From Cristatella mucedo (Eukaryota; Bryozoa; Phylactolaemata; Cristatellidae): a DNA stretch of 64,000 bases. The DNA lies in NCBI GenBank assembly GCA_009760855.2, contig WPIO01000100.1:867501-931500 (forward strand), read 5' to 3'. A model generated the notes under the pieces. It saw only the letters and a program-made list of their open reading frames with translations. It did not search any database and was not told where the DNA came from. Positions within the stretch are counted from its first letter, which is position 1, and the number at the start of each line of letters is the position of its first letter. The position numbers and the translations under genes were made by a program. Shown here in pieces: positions 20,590 to 32,115 of this stretch.

Positions 20590-22925
20590 GTGCGATCTCT
20601 CTTAAGCATTGCTGTGAGTCTCTTTAACTTAAGTGTCATCAGGCCTGCATTAACTCCGACGGCCCAACTTAACGCTTTTCTCTGCCATTTTCGTGCAATG
20701 TTCAATAAACCCCAAAAATAAGCGACCTTATTTCTAAAAAAGACCTCGAGCTCCTCACCTTGAACGGGAACAGGCTAAAGTCGGTTAACTTCAGACCAAT
20801 AATGATGCAAAACCAACAGGCTTGTCCTTCTTTCACCCCTAGATCAATCGAACTGGGGGTGAAGTCTCCGTTATCATACGTTCAGCCTTAAATTTTAAGC
20901 CATTTGTTAGCCTCGAAGCAGTCTTTTGAATCTATTAATTTGAATTCCCCGACAAAAAGTTTCCAATCGGGCCAGTAGTTTATCCCCGCCAAGTACCAGG
21001 CCCTTTATTTCAGATTTATCTTATCTTATTTCGATACTCGGTGCAATAAATCAATCTTTACTCGATATGGAGTATTTAAAAAAACTGATATCTTATCTGA
21101 TGCCTTCAGCAGCACGTTTTGTGCACTAACTGACTCGTTTTCACTTTTGGCTCATGTGCATGACTCACCTTAAGGGTTACACACTGGACCAAATTTTCTC
21201 CTACAACTTCTTGCTAATATCACCGACCATAACCAAATTATTAGTATCTCACCGCATGCGATTCTCATTCAGTCTACAACGTGTGCTCTTCTCCGCATAT
21301 CTGCTTCGTCTCTGCTGCTCTATCCCACTTCCGACCTGATATGATTGGTAGATTTCTACGACACGACTCTAGCTGACATACTCGACAAGTTTTCACCCCT
21401 TACTAAGCGCACCGTGCGCCCTCGCTCAGACGACCTATGGTTTACCACAGACATTAAACTAGCTTGGTCTACGAAGCGCAAGCTTGAATAAGCATACTCA
21501 AGATCAGGACTGACTCCCCATAGTCAGGCATACACGGACTACTGTAGATCTTCAAAATCAATAAAAGCAAAGGCGAGGTCAAGCGTATATAAAACAAAAA
21601 ACATTGTAGAATGGCGGATGCAAAATACAACTATGCTAATGTCTACAATAAACGATAGCCTTAACCGCTAACAGGTTTAGTCCTTACCTAGTGATCCACG
21701 TGACGACCAAGCAGGTTGCTTCTCTAGCTCCAAGCTGTCAACAAGATCGACGAGATTCTGGAGCCGAATTCGAAGGGTGGCAGCATCCTCTCTGGAGTCT
21801 GGATTTCCCTCAATTCCGTTCAGAACCTCAGTGTTTACATTCAAGGAGGAAACTAGTGGCCACATCCTGAAGTTCATTAACTATTCAAAGAAGACAACAA
21901 ACCCTCTAGAAATTTCCCCCCACGGTCCTGCGTCTACGATGCATAGATCTGCTGCTATCATGCAAAACTAATATCCCACATGTCGTTATCCTCAGGTCAT
22001 GTCCCAGCACCTTTCTAAAAGCTGTAGTCAAGCCACTACTTAAGTAAGTAGCACTAGACCAACAGAGAATGACCAGCTTCTGTCAAGTCTCCCTTCTACC
22101 ATTCCTATCGAAGACATTGGAACGAGTCGTGGCAGACCATTTGAACTCATGTATTGAAACTTCAAAAATTTCTAGTCAGTTCTAGTCTGATTTCAGACAT
22201 AATCACTTTACAGAGCAAGCGTTGCTGCAATTGCATAACGAACTAATAAAAATTCTGACTTGGGTAGCGTCTCTCTGGTTTTTACTCGATCTTTCCGCAG
22301 CTTTTGATACTATCGATCACAAAGTTCTTCTCGAGCGCCTCTCATCTCGCGTAAGCATCACTGGTACTGTAACTGCAATGGTTCAGATAACACCTCAGTG
22401 AGAGACTCTAGAGTATTGATGTGTTCGGACAAAGATTATCCGAGGCACCTCTGAAGTATGGGGTACTTCAGGGGTCCGTTCTTGGTCCAGTTATTTTTAC
22501 GGTTTTGACTCTTCCTCTTGCCAATGTGATTTCCAGACCCAACATAGGCCTCTCCTTTCTGTGCAGATGACAATTAGTTGTACCTTTGCTTTGATTCCTT
22601 CCAGCCCTCCAGCACATCGAATTCTCTCAACTCCCTTGCTGCATGTATTAATGACATCCGCACATGGATGGCAGCAAACTTTTTTTTATTGAATGATGAT
22701 AAAGCACACATACTAGTTATGATCAAACAAGTGTGATTTAGATAATGGAAAATTTAATTCTCACACTTGGCTTTGCCAGCACCTCAAATCATGTCATGCT
22801 TGTTGACATTGAGCATGCTACCATCAACCAATCGATCGTGCTTCTTTTGCAGCAATTGTAAAGAGCCTAGAAATCGATTTAGGTTATTGAGGGCACTATA
22901 AAAATGCCTTGTTATTATTATTTCC
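20590..22925 (+). mobile_element. LINE-A (CR1/L2-like) long degenerate copy
   Basis: This is the longest LINE-A. Endonuclease-region remnants lie at about 20,690-21,340 (ISKKDLELLTLNG; KGYTLDQIFSYNF). The linker LDKFSPLTKRTV is at 21,380. Reverse transcriptase follows: LDLSAAFDTIDHKVLLERL at 22,285-22,340 carries the catalytic Asp of motif A, CADD at about 22,559-22,570 is the motif C box, and WMAANFFLLNDDKAHILV at about 22,665-22,720 follows. Many stops and frameshifts are present. After 22,740 it jumps to the 3' UTR (GCTTGTTGACATTGAGCATG; GTAAAGAGCCTAGAAATCGA) and an ATTATTATT tail, so the C-terminal HWLPV...APKAWNSLP segment is deleted. Confidence 0.82.
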
Positions 22926-23029
22926 CTTGTTCCCCCACTGACTCATGCTGCTATTCTATTACATTATTCCCTTATTATTAAATTATATTTTATTATATTA
23001 TATATGTGTTATTCCCTACTGACCTAAGT
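22926..23029. repeat. AT-rich tract after LINE-A tail
   Basis: TTATTATTAAATTATATTTT-type sequence joining the LINE-A tail to the LINE-B 3' end. Confidence 0.7.
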
Positions 23030-23196
23030 TATGCTTCTTACTTTGTCTTTGGTGATTGCGATGAAAGCGGTTGCCTACCATATTTGAACCAAATGCGGCT
23101 ACGACGTTGGGTTCCCTATGGAAAACTCTCATGCGTAATATCTACTTAGTCTTTGTGAATTTGTGGAGTTATTGACGGAGACGCATTACGCTTTAT
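23030..23196 (+). mobile_element. LINE-B 3' UTR fragment
   Basis: CTTCTTACTTTGTCTTTGGT ... AATTTGTGGAGTTATTGACGGAGACGC matches the 3' end of the copy at 2,380-2,525 (parts quoted). Confidence 0.7.
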
Positions 23197-24712
23197 TCTA
23201 TTAGAAGACTTAGCATTTCTGCATTTTTAGTGATTAATACTTGCCTAGAACTGTGAGAGGACTTTATATATACGTACCTAGTTGCATGTAATGAATTAAA
23301 GGGTCCATATAATCTAGGCAGAGTTGGCCCACGGACGTTCTGGTGGATTAGCTCCAGTAGGTCAGATAAGCTATTCGTACTACTCGTTTACGCCCTTGAC
23401 CGTTAACCCTGTGGCTGTGGAATCGTTTCCAGTAGAGGTGAACCTTTTATGTCAGCTCATCGTGACTTGCCGAGGTCGCTCCGCATTTTGAAATTAGTAA
23501 AATCAGTTGCAATAACAACATTTTTAAATAGCCCTAAGAGAACAAAATCTCCCTCCAAGAACCTCATAAATACTGGAATAGAGGTGCGTCAATTGGTTGC
23601 AGAAATCATTCACCAGAGTCTTTAGTGGTGGGCTGGCGAATTAGTATTAAATTAAAAGCCGGCTGGACGCAATTATCCTGCAACAATGCAAGGTGCTCAA
23701 AATGCCGTGGATTGAGTCCTGTAGCATGAGGTTCCCTATTTCCTATTCATATTTTGCATATTCCATATTGCACGCTGGAGTGATATCGACAGTGGCTTTT
23801 CTTCCATCTATGTAAGTGATATTGTTGAGTCATCTAATCTTCAGTTTACTTTTTACTTAATAGGACAGCCTGACTCGTGGCTCGTTCATTGTTCGGACAT
23901 GCAATCGTAACTGATCGAACTTTGAGATGTTCATAGTTGAGCTACGGCTAATAGCTAGCCGGGTAGCCGTGAAAGTTTAACCTAGACAAGAGCTTTGGCA
24001 AGAAGTCAGGACAATGTCACGTTTGGACAGGTCGTGCCCTGGCAAAGGGGTTCGGTAATGCATTGTTGTTCGGTTGCAGTTGCAAGACAGACGTCGGTCG
24101 CTGCCTGCATGTCTACGCACATTGGCCACCTAACAAGGCCCCTACCCAGCTAGCTGGGTACAAGCTATTTCATCGGTAGTTTCCGCATGCATGGCTCAGC
24201 CCTGCCTGGTTTGCCTGCGTGCCAGCGTCTATCCGTCAGAGCGCCTGCAACCTCGTCGATGCTACTGGCCGGCTTGCTGTCGTTGCAAAGCGCTGTAGAC
24301 GCGTTTATTAACCGAGGCTACATCCAACGCAATCGAGCTGCAGGCGAATCGCTGTCCTGGCAAAAGCCAAGGCAAGGGCAAGGTCGGCCAGGTATGTGCA
24401 CGCGGCCTGTGCATGATCGGTTGCCCGAGCTACGCTTCATGTACTCCCTCGCAGTCCACAGGTGCGACGGTCTCGTTTCTAATTCGTGTCACTCTGATTG
24501 CTGTCACCTGCCACCTCGGCTTAGGGTTGCAATGACACCGGCTTATGTGCCGCTCCCCTTTCACTTTGTGAACCCATGCGTCCTTCGAAGCGCCGAATGA
24601 TTGGGGCGGCGGCGCCGGCGATGCCGAATCCGTGGCAGTGCTCGAACCCAAACGAATGGTTCGGCTCGCTGGACTAGTAACCTAGAGACACGGCGGGATC
24701 GTTTAATCTCGT
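23197..24712. other. No recognisable gene
   Basis: The longest open frame (24,187-24,600, 137 codons) is Cys/Leu/Pro-rich, has an overlapping minus-strand frame, and shows no motif. There is no splice- or homology-supported exon. Confidence 0.45.
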
Positions 24713-24822
24713 GTTGCCTTTGCAGCAAATGTAAAGCGCCTAGAATGAGATTGAGCTCTCTGAGGGTGCTTTATCAACTGTATTATAATAATAGTAATTA
24801 TTATTATTGTTAATATATTATC
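24713..24822 (+). mobile_element. LINE-A terminal tail
   Basis: TTTGCAGCAAATGTAAAGCG ... GGGTGCTTTATCAACTGTAT followed by an ATTATT-rich tail. Only the last ~110 bp of the element is present. Confidence 0.85.
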
Positions 24823-24842
24823 TCTCAGGCTTCAGGCTCGAG

Positions 24843-27625
24843 ACTACTGCGTATTGTAATTTAATGCATCTCCGTCTGTAGCTCAACAAAGCCATAAAGA
24901 CTATGTAGGTGTTACGCAGGAGAGTTTTGTGTAGCTCACTCATTGCCTAAGCGGCTTTCGGTACACATTCAATAGCCGACAGACTTCATCTCATTTCATC
25001 TCATATTCATTTTGTTTGTTTATCAAGCATGATATTACTCACCATTCAATTGTATTTCCTTTTGCAGCAAATGTAAAGTCCGTAGAGAGAGATTGAGTTC
25101 TCTGACGGCGCTTTATCAAGTGCATTATAATTATAACAATAATAATAATTATTATTATTATTAACATATTATCTCGTGCAACAAAGGAAAGGAGGGAAGC
25201 ATAGCTGATTCAGATGAGCAATTGAGGCAGTGAGGAGCATGGAAGTAGCAACTCAGGACCGCTGAGAAGGATGAGCCATAGTCGGCAGCTGGCGAGTTGC
25301 TGTTTCGTATGAATTGTAGAAGCGAGTTCCACAGTCTTTGACCTGCAAAGCTAAAGCTTCTGTCGCCAACGGTTTTAACTGAAGGAATGGAACAGATAAT
25401 TTATTGTCCATATAGAACCTGAGGGCATGAGGAGGCTGAAACTGGTGCACCAGTCCAATTAGGTATTGAGGAGCCAAGCCAGTGGCGGGCCTTGTCGGTC
25501 AGCATAAGAATTTTGCTCTGTATCCATCAATCAACTGACAGCCATCCTAGCTCTTCTATCAAAGGAGACACGTGGTCAAACCTCTGAGGTTTTCAAATTA
25601 TCTTGAAGCCATATTCATAGCCAGCTCCAGTGGCCTAGTTTTGTTTTTGGTAGCCCAGCCAAAAAGGAATGACAATAATCAAGCCGAGACCCAACTAAGG
25701 AGCAAGTTAAATTTTTTGCACGCCACTGAGAAAGACAGCTACTAATCTTGGATAGGGAATGGACGTGATGGCTAGCTGCAGAAGCAGTCTTCTGAAAGAA
25801 GCTTTTAAAATTAAGGCAGCTGTCGAAAGCGACACCAAAAATTTCGAGCACGCGGTGATGGTCGCACAACAGCTTCGCCTATTAGAAGAACAATGCCTTT
25901 TAATCCAGCCACACCCTTAGGGTGTCCTATGCGCACCAGTTCGGTTTTATTGTCATTTAGTTTCAAGAAATTTTCCGACATCCAGCATCGAATTTTGGCA
26001 AGGTAAGTATGCAGTTTATCAGTCGCTGCAGCAGATTCCGACGGTTTGAGTTACAAATACAGCTGAGTATCGTCAGCATAAAAGTGATATCCTATTTTAT
26101 GGGCCTTGATAACTTTTCCTAGAGGTTGAGTATAACTGGAGAACAGCAAGGGACCGAGGACGGATCCTTGAGGGACTGCACGGGTGACCCGTCTCGTGTG
26201 TGAGACCTGGCCCCCCACACGACAAGGATTGAACACGATCAGACAAGTACGATTTGAACCACGCCAGTGCCTCATCTGCCAGACCGATTGTTGTTCTCAA
26301 TCGTTAAAGTAGAACATCGTGATCAATGGTGACAAATGCAGCTGATAAATCTAGAAAAGCTAGGACAGTGACATGTCCGTCATCGTTGCCACATAGAATG
26401 TCATTGCTAACACGGAGAAGAGCACTTTCGGTAGAGTACTGCTTCTTGAACCCTGATTGAAATGTTTCTGACATTTCGTTCTTTCAATACGTGCAATCAG
26501 CTGCATAGCGACAATTTTTCAAGAATATGTGTCAAAAAGGAAGAAGGGAAACTGGGCGATAGTTTGAAAGGACCTTTGTATCTAATCCAGGCTTTTTAAG
26601 TAAGGATCTAATGATTGCTGATTTGAAGGAATTGCGTACAACCCCTTTTTCTAAAGACGCCTTAAAAATCTCGGTTCTGGCAGGGCTAAGTTGGTCTGCC
26701 AGTGAAGACCGCAGAAATGATGGTAGAGGGTCTTAAGGAGACGAGCTCTTTTTACTAGACCTTATTAAGGTAGCCATATCGCATGTAGAAACCTCTGAAA
26801 ACCTGTTAAGGAAAGTCGCAGGTTTTGATTCCACAATTGCATTACTCGGATGAGACTTTATTGAGGCACGAATGTGTACAGTTCTTTCAGTAAAGAAAGC
26901 TGAAAACTTTTCGGCTGAGCCCTTAATATCTGGGGAGTCAGACCTCTCAGCATTGGCCAGTAAATGGTTCACTGTCTTCTAAATCTGTTTTGGGTCTGAC
27001 TGGCAGGAATTCACTTTTCGAGTAAAAAAAAAGCACTGGCTTTTTTTAAGCTTCCGGATATAAAAATCGAAGGAGGTCATTGAAATTGACTAGATCTGCA
27101 TCAGACCCAGATTTCTTAAAACGACGTTCAAGCCAGCGCTTAACAAGGCGCATATTTTGAAGTTTTTTGTAAATTGAAAGGAATCTCCACTACTCTGTAC
27201 ATGGATAGAATGAGCGGGAGCATGCTTGTCAGGAGCACTCCTGATTGTCTAGTTCACTGCGTTAGTGAGTGTATTGAGGCTGTCGGTCGAGTCTGGGAGC
27301 AGATTAAGAAGACCTGCATCACAAACAGATTTCAAGCATGTGTCTATGTCAATGCTTTATAAGTTACGTCACTGAACAAGTTTGATATTACCCTGTACGT
27401 ACAAGGGAGCCGGAACAGTAAACGAGACCGAACAACGATCCGAGAGGGTCAGCGGGGAAGACATCCTTAGTGATCACGAGATCTAGAATACGACCACCGA
27501 CGCGGGTGGTATGAATCACATGTTGGACCTAACCAAAAATCTCCAGACATTCAAGAAATGAGCGGACATTACTGTTGATTGGGTTGTCAAAGTGAATATT
27601 GAAGTCACCAACAATCAGTGACGGC
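24843..27625 (-). mobile_element. LINE-B long copy (EN-RT), with nested LINE-A
   Basis: On the minus strand, from 27,625 downward: endonuclease C-terminus GDFNIHFDNPINSNVRSFLE and RVGGRILDLVITKDV (about 27,625-27,450). The linker is SGSDADLVNF. Then comes the pre-RT region (SAEKFSAFFTERTVHIRASI; 26,733-26,972). RT follows with [20 protein letters not shown] and the catalytic box [10 protein letters not shown] (about 26,050-26,200). The C-terminal SASRLDYCHSFLAGLP-type segment (25,615-25,700) and VDNKLSVPF-type end come next, then the 3' UTR down to 24,843. Frames are interrupted, so it is inactive. A LINE-A 3' end is nested at 25,005-25,182. Confidence 0.88.
25005..25182 (+). mobile_element. 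LINE-A 3' end nested in LINE-B
   Basis: ATTCATTTTGTTTGTTTATC ... terminal stem-loop ... TTATTATTATTATTAAC tail. LINE-B sequence resumes on both sides: GACTTCATCTC is at the left and ATCTCGTGCAACAAAGG at the right, so ATCTC is the apparent target-site duplication. Confidence 0.85.
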
Positions 27626-28238
27626 GGCGCTCAGTCCAGCGGCCATCAGTCCATCGCTCACTCGGCGTTTTAAAATGACTGAAATCGATAACAAATAGCA
27701 ATGCTTGCACGGCACCTTAATTGAGCTCAATACGTTTCTAGGCACTTTCAAAATAATGGAATGGAAGAATTTCAACTTGACGTAGGATGCTTGGAGTATC
27801 TGATCTCGCTTCGCACCATGACTGGGCAACCGTTGGGTGGCTTTGACATGCTCGTTTGCTACATGGCACCTCGTTTGCTTGCTAATCTCGGCATCGTTTG
27901 GCTGTATCCAAGTATCGTTTAGATGTACTGTATCCAAGGCTATGTGTCCAAGGCTACCACCTATATGGGTCACTTTGCCTAGGATCGCTTGCCAGAAGCA
28001 CGGATACCGAGCTCCAAACATGGCGGGCAAGAGTACAATAAGTCTCACCTGAAAGATTCCAACAAGCTACTAGCGCTTCGGTCAAGCTAATAAACGGATA
28101 CCTGTCAACGGATACCTGTGAAAGTTGGTTTTTATTATGGGTTTAGTACCAGTAGAACTTAGGCTAGCATAGTATCAGCGGCCCTAAGCAATGCGCTATA
28201 AATCGTATAGCCTCAATTCGAAACTTATTCAGCATGCT
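27626..28238. other. No recognisable gene
   Basis: A 147-codon minus-strand open frame (27,605-28,048) starts inside the LINE-B sequence and has no recognised domain. A degenerate LINE-A-like tail (CGTTTCTAGGCACTTTCAAA reversed) may lie at about 27,730-27,760. Confidence 0.4.
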
Positions 28239-28239
28239 T

Positions 28240-28271
<32 letters not shown>
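28239..28271. repeat. (TA)n microsatellite
   Basis: About 16 TA units. Confidence 0.95.
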
Positions 28272-28273
<2 letters not shown>

Positions 28274-28304
28274 AGCATTTTTATTACAATATTAGAAAAA
28301 ATGG

Positions 28305-28376
28305 TGGTACCTTAGACGGAGGAGCCCTGCCCTACCGGGGCCGCGGGGTACCCGTGACTTCAGGTTCAGGATTATA
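28305..28376 (+). repeat. Short dispersed repeat (family D), copy 2
   Basis: Matches 5,822-5,888 as described there. It is followed by an AT-rich (ATAAATAAATAA) stretch. Confidence 0.5.
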
Positions 28377-28542
28377 TAAATAAATAAATATATATATGTA
28401 AATACTCTTTACAATACATTTATGATTAAAAATTTTCATAATAATTTCTGGAAAATCCCAACCGTCGTTTACTTTCCATCTGCGTAGTGGTCAAGTGGGT
28501 TCCTCTTAATCGGGAATGGATATAATAACTATTAGTATAGGT

Positions 28543-28729
28543 CAGCGGTTCTCAAACTGTGTGTCGTGACCCCTTTGGGCGTCGAACGAACCTTTCACAA
28601 GGGTCGCCTAAGACCATCAAAAGACGGGCATTTCTAAATTTTTCACACAAACATTTTATGGTTGGGGTAGCCACAAAAATGAGGAACTGTATTAAAAGGT
28701 CGCGGCATTAGGAAGGTTGAGAACCACTG
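28543..28729 (+). mobile_element. SPIN-like hAT MITE, 187 bp
   Basis: The ends are CAGCGGTTCTCAAACTGTG and, inverted, CAGTGGTTCTCAACCTTCC. The 8-bp flanks GTATAGGT (28,535-28,542) and GTATAAGT (28,730-28,737) differ at one base, as expected for a hAT target-site duplication. The interior (GACCCCTTTGGG, TTTCACAAGGGTCGCCTAAG, ATGAGGAACTGTATTAAAAG) matches the larger copy at 47,119-47,429. From memory it resembles the SPIN (SPace INvader) non-autonomous family. It has no coding capacity. Confidence 0.88.
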
Positions 28730-28754
28730 GTATAAGTAGTCTGTATAATGTATT

Positions 28755-30985
28755 GTAATGTAATTTATCTCCTTCTCTAACTCCACAAAGCCACATAAGC
28801 TATGTGGGTGTTAGTGGCTGTTTATGGCAGCCAAGCCAAAAGAAAATTAAAATAATCTAGCTCAGACAGAACTAAGAAGCTAGTTAAATTTTTTGCAAGC
28901 CACCGTGGAAGACAGTTCCTAATCTTAGATAGGGATCGGGAGTGATGGGTAGTTGTGGAAGCAGTCTTAATTACGAAGCTTTCAAAATTTAGGCAGCTGC
29001 TAAAGAGACACCTAAATTTCGAGCACAAGGTAACGGTTGGTCAACAGATTCACCTATTGGCCGAGCTGGTTTGATCCAGCGGTTAAGGTGCTCTGACCAA
29101 GGTCAGACTGAGGTCGTGGGCTCAAGCCCCGATGCATACGTGAAGCGCCTGAATAGAGACTAAGTTCTCCTGGGGCGCTATACAAATGAATTATATTTTT
29201 TTTAGGAGAGAAAAGCCTTTTGGTCCAGCTATGCCCGATCGGAGCGTCCTACAAGTAGCAATTCGTTTAATCGTCGTTTAGTTTAAGGAAATTTGCCGAC
29301 ATCCAGGATCCAATGTCTCCAAGGCAAACATTCAGTTTATCAGTCGCTGCAGCAGATTCTGGTGGTTTAAATAACAAGTACAGCTGATTTCATCAGCATA
29401 AAAGTGGTATTCTATTCCGTGGTCCCGAATCACTTTTCCCAAAGGTTGAGTATAAATGGAGAACATCAAAGGACCGGGGATGGACCCTTGAGGGACTCCA
29501 CAGGTGACTGGACTGGTGGATGAGACCTGAACCCCCACACACACGGATTGAACTCGATCGGACTAGTACGATTTAATTCATGCTAGTGCCTCGTCTGCCA
29601 GACCGATCGTTATTTTCAATCGTTCAAGAAGGACATCGTGATCAATGGTGTCGAAGGCAGCTGATAGATCTAGCAGCGCTAGGGCACGTGGCGTTGCCGT
29701 TATTGTTGCTACATAGGATGTCATTTGGCTACACGGAGGAGAACAGTTTTAGTGGAGTGCTGCCTCTTAAACCCTGATTGAAAGTTTCCTGAAATTTCGT
29801 CCTTTTCCATGTTCACTGCCAGTTCCTTTTCAATGCGTGCTAACAGCTGCTTAGCGACAATTTTTTAATAATCTTTGACAAAAAGGAGGAAGAGATACTG
29901 GGTAATAGTTTGCAAGGACTACGGTATACAATCTGCGCTTTTTAAGTATCAGTCTTACGATGGCCGATTTTAAGGACTTAGGTAAATTCCCTTTTTCCAG
30001 AGAAGCATTAAAAATATCGGCCACGGCTGGGGTAATTGTGTCTGCCAGTGAAGACCACAGAGATGACGGTACAGAGTCTTCATGAGACGAGCTCATTCTG
30101 GACCTTGTCAATGTAGCCACATCGAAAACAGGAAAAAATTGGGAAAATCTTAAAAAGAGGTTGCAATTAAGCTTTAGTCGGAGGGGGTATATGGAGGTAC
30201 GAATGCGAATGATGTTTTTAGTAAATAAAAAGGTTGAAAACCTTTCGGCCGAGCCTTTAATATTTGGGGAGTGAGACTTCTCAGTATTGGCCAGCAACTC
30301 GTTTACCATCTTATAAATCTGTTTTGGGTCTGACTGGCAGGACTTCAGTTTTTGAGTGAAAAAAACCCTGATTTTTGTTAAGCTTGCGGTGTGGGCTCGA
30401 AGCGAAGGAAGTCTTTGAAATTGACTAGATCTCCATTAGACCCAGACTTCTTAAAACGGCGTTCAAGACTGCGCTTAGCACGGTGCATTTTTGATATTTT
30501 TTTGTAAATTGAAGGAATCTCCGTGCTTCTGTGCACGGGCAGAATGTACGGGAGCATGCTTGTCAAGAGCACTCCTAAGTTTTAGGTTCACTGCATTAGT
30601 GAGGATATCAAGGCTGTCGTTTGAGTCCGGTTGCAGATCCAAAAGACCTTACTCACATACAAAAATGCGTCTTGGTCAACACTTTTTAAGTTGCCTCGCT
30701 AGGCAAACTCGACTTTACCCTGTACGTACTATAGAGCCGGAACAGTAAACGAGGCCGAGCAATGATCCGAGAGGTCATCGGCACACAGCGAGGTCAGTGG
30801 GCCAGACATCCTTAGCGATAACACGAGCAGGGATGTGGCCACCGACGTGAGTGGTATGATCAACGTGTTAGACCAAACCAAAGTTATCCAGGCACTAGAG
30901 AAATTAGCCGATCTGGCTGTTGCTAGGGTTTTTAACGTGAATGTTTGTTGAAGTCTCTTACAATCAGTAACGACCTGCCACACAC
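28755..30985 (-). mobile_element. LINE-B long copy, with nested SINE-2
   Basis: On the minus strand: linker SLERRFKKSGSNGDLVNF (about 30,430-30,490). Pre-RT: VNELLANTEKSHSPNIKGSA (near 30,309). Mid-RT: SSLWSSLADTITPAVADIFN. RT core: CGVPQGSIPGPLMFSIYTQP and FYADEIS (about 29,380-29,510), where the YADD box is altered. C-terminal SSCLNFESFVIKTAS (about 28,960-29,010) and the 3' UTR follow, down to ATTTATCTCCTTCTCTAACT at 28,762. The endonuclease end is near 30,985. It is inactivated by stops and frameshifts. Confidence 0.87.
29057..29205 (+). mobile_element. SINE-2 copy nested in LINE-B
   Basis: tRNA-like head (TGGCCGAGCTGG...CAGCGGTTAAGGTGCTC), B-box-like GGGCTCAAGCCCC, then tail AAGCGCCTGAATAGAGACTA...GGGGCGCTATACAAATGAAT and a T run. 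LINE-B resumes as GAGAGAAAAGCC, matching GAAGAACAATGCC in the uninterrupted copy at about 25,881. A short TT(A/G)GG duplication is possible. Confidence 0.83.
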
Positions 30986-31940
30986 AAATACTTTAATGAG
31001 GAACTCCGAAAACGTTTCTATAAATAAATTTAGACAGCCGGAAAGAGGTCGGTGTATCGTAGCAGTAAGAGGCACTGTTTTTGATGAGGACCTTATTGCA
31101 ACTGATCCAAACTACAGCCCACGCAAAAATTAGGTAAGTTTTTCACGGTTTAAAGTTTAAGTAATAAGTTTCGCACGGTGCTGAGCATGCACAATCGAGC
31201 AAGTATCGCGATCAGGCCAGCACGCTAAAGCGAACGCGCGACACTCAAGGCAGCCGGTTGTTAATGCCTTGCTGCTATAAAGCACTGAATCGGGCACATG
31301 CGAGCATGCACGCAAAGACGTCAACACGTGATTTTTCTGACCGCCGTGTGGACCTGTTTTGGCAGTGCTGGACGGTGCCTGGCTCGAAGGCTGGGAGAGC
31401 GAGCCTTTCACTGTCCGATCTGCGTCGCTGTCCTAATGCAGCCTGAAAGTCGACGCGAAAGTGAGTGACAGTCTCGGCCGATCAAAGCGCTACATGGAAA
31501 CCGTGCGCCAACGGTAAGTGCTACAGCAGGCACCGAGAGATGGGGTAGAGTGAGTAGATCCTATCGCTGCAGCGGCGGCGGCGGCGGCAAGCGATTGGCG
31601 GATAACGAATCCAACGCGACGAATCCAACGTAATCGCAACTAAGCACAAAACCGTGTACTGCTCAAGACCCCCTCTGCTGGGAAGGTCGCCCACTCGGCG
31701 CCAGACTGAGCAGCTGCACGCTCGCATGCATCCAATGCGGCTAAGCGCGGGTCAACGAGACGCAACGTGCAGCTTGACAGCTTTGATTGATTAGTTAATT
31801 AAATACTTGCGGCGGGTTGGATCTGAGGCTTGACTGTAGTTTTGAGCGCCTGACGCGAAACCCGAAAATCTCAAGAATGCCGCAACGAGGTCTTGCGCCT
31901 CACTCCCGTCTTGGGCCCCAGGTCAAATACTCACGTTGAA
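30986..31940. other. No recognisable gene
   Basis: Open frames up to 84 codons on both strands with no motifs. A short CGG run is at 31,570-31,590. Confidence 0.45.
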
Positions 31941-31944
31941 ACAT

Positions 31945-32115
31945 TAGCTGATTTAACAGCCTCGTTTCTATAGCGGCAGAACAGCCGACGGCTATCACCA
32001 GCGCTTGCATTTGGCAATACAGGATCACTCACTGCAGCAGGATTCGAACCGAAGACCTCGGTGGCGGAGAGCGAGTACCTTACCACACGGGCTATCGCAG
32101 CCCAGTAAGACCCGA
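31945..32115 (-). mobile_element. SINE-1 copy
   Basis: Minus strand: ATAGCCCGTGTGGTAAGGTA (A-box-like), CGGTTCGAATCCTGC (B box), TGCAAGCGCTGGTGATAGCC, GAGGCTGTTAAATCAGCTAA. Confidence 0.88.

Noticed and set aside
24187-24600. 137-codon plus-strand frame
   Set aside because: No recognisable domain, opposing frame present, no splice context or conservation evidence available.
27605-28048. 147-codon minus-strand gene
   Set aside because: Starts inside LINE-B sequence and has no recognised domain; composition is unremarkable.
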